From Bog-793 sp050013835 (GTDB lineage Bacteria > Actinomycetota > Acidimicrobiia > Acidimicrobiales > Bog-793), in NCBI GenBank assembly GCA_050013835.1, contig JBEKEM010000013.1:1-54792 (forward strand): 54,792 nucleotides of DNA. The letters run 5' to 3'. Positions 41,757 through 48,766 of the stretch are shown one piece after another. Below the pieces are notes generated by a model. The model ran no database searches, was not told where the DNA came from, and saw only the letters and a program-made list of their open reading frames with translations. Position 1 is the first letter of the stretch. Each line of letters starts with the position of its first letter. A program made the position numbers and the translations under genes.

Positions 41757-43165
41757 CCCAGGAAGGCGATCACGTCGGCTGCGCCCCAGCCTTGGGGGTG
41801 GCGGCGCAGGAGTTCGCGTGCCCCTTCGAGGTCGGCGCCGAGCGTCGAGATCGCCGGTTCGACGTCCCCCTCGCCACGGCGCTGACCGAGGCCGACGGCG
41901 GACATCAGGGCGTTGCACAGGCAGACCCGTCCCGCGGTGTCGACCAGCTCGCCGCCCTTGCGCACGAAGGCGTCGACGGGTTCGGCGGGGCAGCGGTAGC
42001 CGATCGTGCCATCCGGCTTCGCGTACGGAATGCGCAGGTAGCTGAGGTCGCAGATCCGGGCACGCGCCTCGTAGACCTTCGGGTCCGAGAGCGTGCCGGG
42101 GAGCTGGGCCACCTTGAACGGGAAACCCGTCGGCGAGGCCCGCGAGTCGGTGCGCACCTGGGCGCTTGCCTCACCGAGCGCGGCGAGGAGCTGGCCGCGC
42201 AGCGGGTCGTCGAGGTTCGAGTCGCGACTCAGCGCGAAGAGCGTCCCCACCTGGACGCCGGTCGCCCCGGCGGCGCAGGCTGCGGCGACGCGGTCCGGCA
42301 GCGAGTAGCCGCCCGCCAGCCAGAACGGCAGCCCGAGCTCGGCGAACCGGGCGGTGTCCGTGACGTCCCGCGGGCCGTAGACGGGGTCCCCGAGGTCGTC
42401 GAGCTGGAGCGAGCCGCGGGGCGGCGCGTTGTGGCCCCCGGCGATCTCGCCTTCGACCACAAACCCGTCGGGGCGGGTCTCCTTGTCGCGCACGAGGTAG
42501 GCGGCGAGCGCGTTCGACGAGACGATCGCCAGGAACAGCGGCCGGACCAGGTCGGCGACCGCCCGGCCGAGGACGGCGGCGGGGTCGAATCTGAGCGTGT
42601 GGCGGGTCTGGCCGGAACCGGCGACCTCGATCGGGAACTCCACGGCGCGCTGCCGGGAGAGGTTGTCAAGCAGCGCCGGGAGACGGGCCGGGATCCCGGC
42701 GCCGACGAGCACGACGTCGACCCCCGCGAGCAGGGCGCCGTAAGCGGCGGCCGGGGTCGCGAGCTGGATCTTCTCGAGGAAGTTGATGCCGATGCGCGCC
42801 CCTCGCGCCGCCTGGCGCGCGAGATGGACCTCGGCGAAGGCCGCCACGACGGCGAGCCGCAGGCGGTCGAGCGAAGGTTGCAGGCTCAGCCGAGGGACGA
42901 GCCGGTAGGCATGGCCGTCCGGCCGGCCGCCGCGGATGAAATAGCGGTCGAGCACCTTCTCGGCGATCTCGGGGACGGGGAAGTGCGCCAGCGCCTGGCG
43001 CAGCTGTCCGTCGCGGTCACCGTCCTGGAGTCGTCGCGCCAGCATTGAGTCGAGGGCGACTCCCGAGACGACGCCGAGCCCACCGGCGCAGCCGACGGCA
43101 CCGGCGAGGCGCCAGTCGGAGACGCCGATCCCCATGCCCCCCTGGATGATCCTCGGAAAGGTCAT
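41747..43165 (-). CDS. Nitronate monooxygenase-like (2-nitropropane dioxygenase family) flavoprotein
   Basis: A 472-residue TIM-barrel FMN protein. The FMN entry IIQGGMGIGVSDWRLA, the active-site GEIAGGHNAPP and the phosphate-binding ATGVQVGTLFALSRDS are present. It is longer than standard NMOs (about 350), with an insert near residues 65-140 and a C-terminal tail of about 120 residues containing a Cys pair (CLCNAL), nearer in architecture to PfaD-like members. Its start overlaps the upstream radical SAM gene stop by 4 bp, so the two are coupled. The substrate is unknown. Confidence 0.85.
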   Translation of the reverse strand: MTFPRIIQGGMGIGVSDWRLAGAVGCAGGLGVVSGVALDSMLARRLQDGDRDGQLRQALAHFPVPEIAEKVLDRYFIRGGRPDGHAYRLVPRLSLQPSLDRLRLAVVAAFAEVHLARQAARGARIGINFLEKIQLATPAAAYGALLAGVDVVLVGAGIPARLPALLDNLSRQRAVEFPIEVAGSGQTRHTLRFDPAAVLGRAVADLVRPLFLAIVSSNALAAYLVRDKETRPDGFVVEGEIAGGHNAPPRGSLQLDDLGDPVYGPRDVTDTARFAELGLPFWLAGGYSLPDRVAAACAAGATGVQVGTLFALSRDSNLDDPLRGQLLAALGEASAQVRTDSRASPTGFPFKVAQLPGTLSDPKVYEARARICDLSYLRIPYAKPDGTIGYRCPAEPVDAFVRKGGELVDTAGRVCLCNALMSAVGLGQRRGEGDVEPAISTLGADLEGARELLRRHPQGWGAADVIAFLGGA

Positions 43166-44484
43166 CGCGGCGCGCCGCTCCGGGCCATGCGACGCCCGGC
43201 CGTTCGCCGCGCCGCCGGCTGGTGCGGGCAGCCCGGGTCCTCGGCGAACGGGTCCCCGCTGGCTGCATAGGCCCGGGCGCGCGACCCGCCGCACGGTTCG
43301 CGGTACTCGCAGCGGCCGCAGCGGCCGTCGAGCCTGTCCGGGTCGCGAAGCGCCCGGAAGAGCTCGGAGTCGGAGTAGATCTCGGGCAGGGGTCGCCGCC
43401 GAACATTGCCGGCGGCGAGCGGGAGGAAGCCGCTCGGCTGCACGTCGCCGCGGCTTGAGACGAAGACGACGCCGCGCCCGTCCCCGACGACGAGCGGCGG
43501 GCGGCGGCGCCGACCAGGCGCAGCGTCCGTCGGACGCGCCGCCTCGGGCGCCGGCAAAGGGATCTCCAGGGCGGTGAGGCGGTCGTGGAGCTCGCCGTAC
43601 AGCGGGCCGCGTGCCGCCCGGTCGACCGGCGCGCCGGCACCGTGGCGGAGCACGATCCGGCGGTACTGCGGCGCCTCGGTCGTCTTGAGGGGGATGACCG
43701 CCGCGGCGTCGTAGAGGAACTCGAGCGTGTCCTCGATTTCCTCGGCTGGCAGCGGCCGGAGGGCGTTGCCCCGTCCGGTCGGCACGAGGAAGAACACGCT
43801 CCACAGGCCCACCGTCAGCTGGCGGGCGAGGCGCAGCAACTCCGGCAGCTCGTGCACCGTGTCGGCCGTCACCGTCGTGTTGAGCTGCAGCCGTAGACCC
43901 GCCTGCCGGGCCGCCGTGCAGGCGGCGACGGTCCAGTTGAACGATCCCTGGGTGTGCCGGAAGTCGTCGTGGGTCTCGGGGCGCGCGCCGTCGAGGGAGA
44001 ACGAGACGGTCGTCACGCCCGCCCCCCGCAGCGCGCGCAGGGCCGTTGGTGACGCGTGCGGCGTCCCGGCGGGGGCGACGGACACCGCGAGCTGCGCCTG
44101 CACCCCGTGCCGGACCAATTCGATGAGGTCGGGACGCAGGAGTGGGTCGCCGCCGGTGAACACGACGATCGGCCGAGGCGACCCGAGGGCGGCGAGATCG
44201 TCGAGCACCGCAGCGACCTCGTCCGCCGTCAACTCGTCGGGGTCGCGATCCCGCTTCGCCTCGGCGCGGCAGTGGCGGCAGGCGAGCTCACAGGCCCGCG
44301 TCAGCTCGAAGAGCACGAGGAAGGGGCGACTGCCGAGGTCGTAGCGCAGGTGTCGCAGACCGGAGTGTGCTTCGTCACCGGCTCCGCCGGGTCCGCACGA
44401 CACCGCCGTTGGCTCGCCGGTCGGGTGCCGCCGCCCCGGGTCACGGCCGCTTTGCGCCCGACTCGTCTTCGCCGGCTCGCCCAT
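43162..44484 (-). CDS. Radical SAM/SPASM domain protein
   Basis: A 440-residue protein. The radical SAM Cys motif is CELACRHC (C65, C69, C72), followed by FTGGDPLLRPDL and SFSLDGARPETHDDFRH. A C-terminal SPASM-like region has CGRCEYREPCGGSRARAYA and a final CPHQ, enough for an auxiliary cluster. The layout matches the TIGR04053-like group near PqqE and AhbD. Start ATG 44484 is chosen with GAGGA before it; ATG 44550 would add 22 residues. It is the first gene of a two-gene unit with the NMO-like protein and has no peptide precursor gene beside it that I can see. Confidence 0.88.
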   Translation of the reverse strand: MGEPAKTSRAQSGRDPGRRHPTGEPTAVSCGPGGAGDEAHSGLRHLRYDLGSRPFLVLFELTRACELACRHCRAEAKRDRDPDELTADEVAAVLDDLAALGSPRPIVVFTGGDPLLRPDLIELVRHGVQAQLAVSVAPAGTPHASPTALRALRGAGVTTVSFSLDGARPETHDDFRHTQGSFNWTVAACTAARQAGLRLQLNTTVTADTVHELPELLRLARQLTVGLWSVFFLVPTGRGNALRPLPAEEIEDTLEFLYDAAAVIPLKTTEAPQYRRIVLRHGAGAPVDRAARGPLYGELHDRLTALEIPLPAPEAARPTDAAPGRRRRPPLVVGDGRGVVFVSSRGDVQPSGFLPLAAGNVRRRPLPEIYSDSELFRALRDPDRLDGRCGRCEYREPCGGSRARAYAASGDPFAEDPGCPHQPAARRTAGRRMARSGAPR

Positions 44485-44645
44485 TCCTCGCCGCTCCCTT
44501 GTGCTTTGGCTCGGCGCGTCGCGAGAGTCACCGAAACTCGAAGCCCCCACTATAGGGGAGCCCCTTCGCTGGCCACCGGTCCCGGTGGTGCGCGATCGGG
44601 GGTGGCGCGCCGCCGCCGGGGGTTGCCAGCCTGCCCGGGGCTAAT

Positions 44646-45365
44646 TTGGCGACTGTGGCGCCCGGGACTGCGAGTCGGAAGCCGACGTATCTCTTGCTCG
44701 TCCGGCACGGCACGACGCCGACGACGGGGAAGGTCCTGCCCGGCCGCGCCCCGGGCCTGCACCTGTCCGAGCAGGGCCGCGCGGAGGCGGCCGAGGTCGG
44801 CCGGCGGCTCGCTGACCTTGGATCGGTCCGGGCGCTCTACTCCTCGCCGATGGAGCGGGCGCGGGAGACGGCCGAGGGGATCGCGAAGTTCGTCGGTTGC
44901 CCGGTCGAGATCGAGGCCGGGTTGATCGAGTGCGATTTCGGGAGTTGGACCGGGGTCGATCTGCGTGTGATGCGCCGCAAGCGAGAATGGCGGGCGGTGC
45001 TGTTCCATCCGTCCGGATTCCGGTTCCCCGGGGGTGAGTCCTTCCTCGAACTGCAGGCGCGCGTGGCCTCAGCCGTCGAGCGGCTCATCGCCCGTCACCC
45101 GGGCGAGGTCGTGGTCGCGGTGAGCCACGCCGACCCGATCAAGGTCACGCTCGCCGGCGCCCTCGGCAGCCCACTCGACCTGTTCCAGCGGATTGTCGTC
45201 GGGCCGTGCTCGGCGAGCATCGTCGCCTACGACGAGGGCCCGCCGCGGGTGCTCGCCCTCAATTCCTTCGCCGCCCCGGCGCTCGTCGGCGTCCCGGGGC
45301 CCGGCGTGAGGGGCCGGGGGCCCGGGTCCGGTGTTGCCGGGAACGGGGCACGGCGGCCGGGATGA
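44646..45365 (+). CDS. Histidine phosphatase / phosphomutase-like protein (MSMEG_4193 group)
   Basis: A 239-residue protein of the phosphoglycerate-mutase superfamily. The catalytic RHG is LLLVRHGTTP (His21), the acidic partner is ECDFGSWTG, and the second His is AVSHADPIKV. With the following DUF3090 and SCO1664-like genes it forms a cassette conserved in many actinobacteria, where the first gene is the MSMEG_4193-like phosphomutase. The start is uncertain (TTG 44646 or GTG 44655). The C-terminal ~25 residues are Gly/Pro-rich. It overlaps DUF3090 by 4 bp. Confidence 0.88.
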   Translation: MATVAPGTASRKPTYLLLVRHGTTPTTGKVLPGRAPGLHLSEQGRAEAAEVGRRLADLGSVRALYSSPMERARETAEGIAKFVGCPVEIEAGLIECDFGSWTGVDLRVMRRKREWRAVLFHPSGFRFPGGESFLELQARVASAVERLIARHPGEVVVAVSHADPIKVTLAGALGSPLDLFQRIVVGPCSASIVAYDEGPPRVLALNSFAAPALVGVPGPGVRGRGPGSGVAGNGARRPG

Positions 45366-45865
45366 GCGGGTTCTTCGAACTGCGGGAGCCGACCCGCGTC
45401 ACCGTCGGCGCGATCGGGCCGGTCGGCCAGCGCGTCTTCCTGCTGCAGGCCCGGGAGGGCTCCCAGCTGGTGACCCTGAAGCTGGAGAAGCAGCACGTCG
45501 CGGCCATAGCGCATCACCTCGGGCAGCTGCTCCAGGACCTCGCGCGCCCCGGCGACCTTGCCGAGGAAGACCTCGAGCTCGAGCCGTTCGATGAGCCCGA
45601 CTTCGTCGTTGGGACCCTCGCCGTCGCCTTCGACACAAGCGCCGACCGCATCGTGATCTTCACCGAGGAGGCGGTGGATGAGGGAGTCGAGGAGGGGGAG
45701 TCCGCCCGGTTCTCCTGCACACGCGAGCAGGCCGCCGCCCTTGCGCTCCGGGGGGTTCGCCTCGTCGAGGCGGGGCGCCCCTCCTGCCCGTTGTGCGGGT
45801 ACCCGCTCGATCCGAGAGGCCACGTGTGCCCGCGAAAGAACGGTCACCACGCCCCGCTGACCTGA
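45362..45865 (+). CDS. DUF3090 family protein
   Basis: A 167-residue protein starting MSGFFELREPTRVTVGAIGP, with QRVFLLQAREGSQLVTLKLE and KQHVAAIA, the DUF3090 core. It ends with a zinc-ribbon CPLCGYPLDPRGHVC followed by PRKNGH. Function is unknown. The ATG overlaps the stop of the phosphomutase gene, and its own end overlaps the next gene by 40 bp, so the three genes are tightly coupled. Confidence 0.9.
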   Translation: MSGFFELREPTRVTVGAIGPVGQRVFLLQAREGSQLVTLKLEKQHVAAIAHHLGQLLQDLARPGDLAEEDLELEPFDEPDFVVGTLAVAFDTSADRIVIFTEEAVDEGVEEGESARFSCTREQAAALALRGVRLVEAGRPSCPLCGYPLDPRGHVCPRKNGHHAPLT

Positions 45866-46563
45866 CGACGCCGGAGTGGGCCGCGCTGCTGCGCGGCGGC
45901 GCGATCGAGATCGTCGGCCGCATGCCGTGGAGCTCGAACGCCACGTTCCTCGTCACGGTCGCCGACGGTCACCTGGCGGCGCGGGCCATCTACAAGCCTG
46001 GAGCCGGCGAGCGCGACCTCTGGGACTTCCCGGGCGGGCTTTACCGGCGCGAGATTGCCGCCTTCGAGCTCGACCAGGTGCTCGGGCTCGGTGTCGTGCC
46101 TACCACGGTCCTGCGGGGAGACGCGCCTCTCGGCGAGGGGTCGCTGCAGCGTTTCATCGAGGCGGATTTCACGGAGCACTACTTCAGCCTGCGCCAGCTG
46201 GACCAGCACCGCGAGACGCTGCAGGTGATTGCCGGCTTCGACCTGCTTGCCAACAACGCCGACCGGAAGGGCGGGCACCTGCTCATCGACCACGCCGGGC
46301 GGGTGTGGGCGATCGACAACGGGCTGTCGTTCCACGCCGACGACAAACTGCGCACCGTGATGTGGGACTTCGCCGGCGAGGACCTGCCCGCCGCGATCGT
46401 CTCGGGGGCGCGCCGGCTCGCCGTGGCGGTCCCCGAGCCGCTCGCCGGGTTGCTCTCGGCGGCCGAGGTCGACGCCCTCGGCGAGCGCGCCCGGACGATC
46501 GACGCCGACCCCCGGTTCCCTGGCCCGACGGCGGAGACCCGGTTGCCCTGGCCGCTCGTCTGA
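45826..46563 (+). CDS. SCO1664-like protein with PI3/PI4-kinase-like fold
   Basis: A 245-residue protein. GGAIEIVGRMPWSSNATFLV and ARAIYKPGAGERDLWDFPGG give the nucleotide-binding lobe (Lys in the YKPG motif), and LLANNADRKGGHLLID with VWAIDNGLSFH are the catalytic and metal loops of the HipA/PI3-4-kinase-like superfamily. It is the third member of the phosphomutase/DUF3090 cassette. GTG 45826 lies inside the DUF3090 gene; the frame opens at 45793. The substrate is unknown; a small-molecule or protein kinase role is possible. Confidence 0.88.
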   Translation: MPAKERSPRPADLTTPEWAALLRGGAIEIVGRMPWSSNATFLVTVADGHLAARAIYKPGAGERDLWDFPGGLYRREIAAFELDQVLGLGVVPTTVLRGDAPLGEGSLQRFIEADFTEHYFSLRQLDQHRETLQVIAGFDLLANNADRKGGHLLIDHAGRVWAIDNGLSFHADDKLRTVMWDFAGEDLPAAIVSGARRLAVAVPEPLAGLLSAAEVDALGERARTIDADPRFPGPTAETRLPWPLV

Positions 46564-46612
46564 ACGCCCGGCCGGTACGGGCGCCGGTACGGGCGGCGCG
46601 GATCGTGGGGCC

Positions 46613-47035
46613 ATGGTGGCCGACGGTGCCGGGATGAAGGCGGACGCCGGCCCCGGCCGCCCGCCGTCACCCTTCTGCGCCGCGGTGCGGCTCCGCCGCG
46701 CCGACGTGGCGCGGATGCTCGAGGCGTTGAGCGTGATCGCCCGGGGTGCCCCGCCGGCCGTCGCCGGGAGGCCGGGCGTTCTCGACCGGCTCCGGTGCCG
46801 GGCGGAGGTGGCGCTCGGTCGGGGGGTCGTCGTGGGAGACGGCGAGGCGACGGAGATCGGGGTCGGCGACGGGCTGGATCTCGCGGCGGAACTGCTGGAA
46901 TGTGCCGACCTGCTCGCCGACGGGGGGGAGGGCGTCGCGGCCTTCTGCCTCGAAGGGATCGAGGGCCGCCTCCTCGAGGCGCTGCTCGACGCCGGCCCAC
47001 TGGCGTCCGAATCCCCCGTTGACCGGGGCCGGTAA
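46613..47035 (+). CDS. Small hypothetical protein
   Basis: A 140-residue frame between the SCO1664-like gene and msrB, on the same strand. It is Ala/Gly/Glu/Leu-rich, has helices such as DLAAELLECADLLADGG, and shows no motif I recognise. ATG 46613 has only a weak ribosome-binding site. The spacing (50 bp after one gene, 9 bp before msrB) supports a real gene, but composition alone cannot exclude a chance frame. Confidence 0.5.
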   Translation: MVADGAGMKADAGPGRPPSPFCAAVRLRRADVARMLEALSVIARGAPPAVAGRPGVLDRLRCRAEVALGRGVVVGDGEATEIGVGDGLDLAAELLECADLLADGGEGVAAFCLEGIEGRLLEALLDAGPLASESPVDRGR

Positions 47036-47044
47036 CCTCGGGGC

Positions 47045-47470
47045 ATGGCCGAGACGACGAACGACCCGAAGGGAGGGGAGGAGTCGCTCCCGCGCGACGA
47101 GACGGGGTGGCGCGAGCGGCTCGGTCCCGACCGCTACCACGTGCTGCGCGAGAAGGGGACCGACCCGCCCTTCACCGGGGAGTACACGCACCCCGGACGA
47201 CGGGGCGTCTTCCGCTGCGCCGCCTGCGGCAACGAGCTGTTCGTGTCCGACATGCAGTTCGATTCGGGCTCGGGGTGGCCGAGCTTCACCGCGCCCGCGG
47301 CAGAGGACGCCGTGGTGGAGGCGCCGGACCACAGCTCCGGCGCGCGGCGGGTCGAGGTGATGTGCATCCGCTGTGGGAGCCACCTCGGCCACGTCTTCGA
47401 GGACGGGCCGGATCCCACAGGGCTTCGCTACTGCATCAACTCGAGCGCGTTGGATCTTGACGAGAAGTAG
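47045..47470 (+). CDS. msrB: Peptide methionine (R)-S-oxide reductase
   Basis: A 141-residue MsrB. Zinc cysteines are in RCAACGNELF and MCIRCGSHLGHVF, the substrate loop is FDSGSGWPSF, and the catalytic Cys is in RYCINSSAL. It repairs methionine-R-sulfoxide in proteins with thioredoxin. ATG 47045 follows GGTAACCTCGGGGC; it may be cotranscribed with the hypothetical gene before it. Confidence 0.95.
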   Translation: MAETTNDPKGGEESLPRDETGWRERLGPDRYHVLREKGTDPPFTGEYTHPGRRGVFRCAACGNELFVSDMQFDSGSGWPSFTAPAAEDAVVEAPDHSSGARRVEVMCIRCGSHLGHVFEDGPDPTGLRYCINSSALDLDEK

Positions 47471-47494
47471 CAGGTCAGCGCACAAGTGGTGCGG

Positions 47495-47510
47495 CGCCCG
47501 TTGACGGGCG
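47495..47510 (+). terminator. Hairpin downstream of msrB
   Basis: CGCCCG-TTGA-CGGGCG, a 6-bp stem with a 4-nt loop, 25 bp after the msrB stop. No U-tract. A plausible weak terminator. Confidence 0.4.
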
Positions 47511-47585
47511 TCGGCGGGTCGGATCTTCACGCGACTGCAACGCCGTCGCGGCGGGGTCGTCGCGTGCCCCAGCCATGATGGATCC

Positions 47586-48005
47586 ATGGAGTTCTCGATG
47601 GAGTTCCACCATTCCTCGGTGGAGCCGCCGAGGAAGGTGCGAGCGGCCTCCGGGGCCGAGACCAGGGCACTCGGTGCCCTCGTCGACCTGCGCGGCGGGA
47701 TGACGTCGCCCGACCGGTTCGTCGTCATCGAGTCGTGCCACAGCACCTGGCTGTTCGACACGGCCGACCGGCGCTTCTGCCGAGTCGTCCGCGACGACGC
47801 CAACCCGTCGGGTGTGCCGACCGACTGGCGGCCCTACGACCGCCTTGTCGTGGAGGACGACACCGACGCCTTCGTCATCTTCCTTGACGCCTCGGGCACT
47901 CGCCTGCTCCGTTCCTGGCGGCACACCTCCGATTGCGATCACTGCGACCGTGACCTCACCTCGGAGATGTCACTCGCCGACATCCATCGCGTTACGCGCG
48001 CCTGA
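47586..48005 (+). CDS. Hypothetical protein
   Basis: A 139-residue protein. ATG 47586 opens MEFSMEFHHSSVEPPRK. DRFVVIESCHSTWLFDTADR and RFCRVVRDD give alternating beta strands, and near the end CDHCDRD is a CxxC pair that might bind metal. I do not recognise the family. The coding bias fits its neighbours, and a strong hairpin follows the stop. Confidence 0.65.
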   Translation: MEFSMEFHHSSVEPPRKVRAASGAETRALGALVDLRGGMTSPDRFVVIESCHSTWLFDTADRRFCRVVRDDANPSGVPTDWRPYDRLVVEDDTDAFVIFLDASGTRLLRSWRHTSDCDHCDRDLTSEMSLADIHRVTRA

Positions 48006-48039
48006 GCGGCCCATCCCGCCGAAGCGGGCCGCCGCGCGC

Positions 48040-48075
48040 CTTCCTCGGCGCCCCCGTACGGGGGCGCCGAGGAAG
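48040..48075. terminator. Perfect 36-bp palindrome after the hypothetical gene
   Basis: CTTCCTCGGCGCCCCC-GTAC-GGGGGCGCCGAGGAAG, a 16-bp perfect stem with a 4-nt loop, 35 bp past the stop at 48005 and 54 bp before the bpa ATG. Very stable; TCCTTCTC follows. The likely role is transcription termination before bpa. Confidence 0.65.
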
Positions 48076-48129
48076 TCCTTCTCGAGCCGGTCGATGGGCG
48101 CCGTCGGCACCCCGTGGGACAATCGGAGC

Positions 48130-48645
48130 ATGACGGACACCGAACCCACAAAGAACGTCCCGCTCATCGTCGTCGCGTCCGAGACGGGCGCGAACGACCC
48201 GACGGGCGCGGGCGAGGACGCGGCGGCGTCTGGAGAGTCGTCGGCCGAAGCGATCGAGCGCCCGGCCAAGGTGATGCGGATCGGCTCGATGATCAAGCAG
48301 CTGCTCGACGAGGTGGAGAAGGCCCCCCTGGACGCGGCGAGTCGGACCCGGATGAAGGAGATCTACGAGCGTTCGGTGCACGAGCTCTCCGACGGGCTCT
48401 CTCCAGAGCTCGTTGCCGAGCTCGACCGGTTAGCGCTGCCCTTCGAGACGGACTCGCCGACCGATGCGGAGCTGCGCATTGCCCAGGCCCAGCTCGTCGG
48501 GTGGTTGGAGGGACTCTTTCACGGGATCCAGGCGGCGCTCTTCGCGCAGCAGCTCGCCGCCCAGAGCCAGCTGGAGGAGATGCGCCGCCGCAGCCTGCCG
48601 GTGGCGGCGAGCGACGCGCAGGCGCGCCCCGGGCCGTACCTGTAG
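48130..48645 (+). CDS. bpa: Bacterial proteasome activator Bpa/PafE
   Basis: A 171-residue protein. RIGSMIKQLLDEVEKAPLDA, VHELSDGLSPELVAELDRL, LPFETDSPTDAELRIAQAQL, and VGWLEGLFHGIQAALFAQQL match the four-helix Bpa/PafE (DUF2587) family almost throughout. The C terminus is GPYL, against GQYL in mycobacteria; this HbYX-like tail docks into the 20S proteasome and opens its gate without ATP. The N-terminal ~45 residues are acidic and disordered. ATG 48130 has CGGAGC upstream. It implies that the organism has a 20S proteasome. Confidence 0.93.
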   Translation: MTDTEPTKNVPLIVVASETGANDPTGAGEDAAASGESSAEAIERPAKVMRIGSMIKQLLDEVEKAPLDAASRTRMKEIYERSVHELSDGLSPELVAELDRLALPFETDSPTDAELRIAQAQLVGWLEGLFHGIQAALFAQQLAAQSQLEEMRRRSLPVAASDAQARPGPYL

Positions 48646-48683
48646 GCCGAATGGGCCATGGGCGTCGGCCGCCCGGCGCGCTA

Positions 48684-48697
48684 TTCTCCGCGGAGAA
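48684..48697. promoter_or_regulatory. 14-bp palindrome upstream of dnaE
   Basis: TTCTCCGCGGAGAA is a perfect palindrome 70 bp before the dnaE ATG and 39 bp after bpa. It could be a dimeric repressor site or part of a weak terminator. It does not fit the actinobacterial LexA consensus (CGAAC-N4-GTTCG). Confidence 0.3.
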
Positions 48698-48766
48698 CGA
48701 ATGACATTCCTGTAGTTCATCCACAGACGGTGGATGACGGGTGTGGACAACCGTGGAGGCAACCGC

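Noticed and set aside
48684..48697. LexA/SOS box upstream of dnaE
   Set aside because: The palindrome TTCTCCGCGGAGAA does not match the actinobacterial LexA consensus CGAAC-N4-GTTCG.
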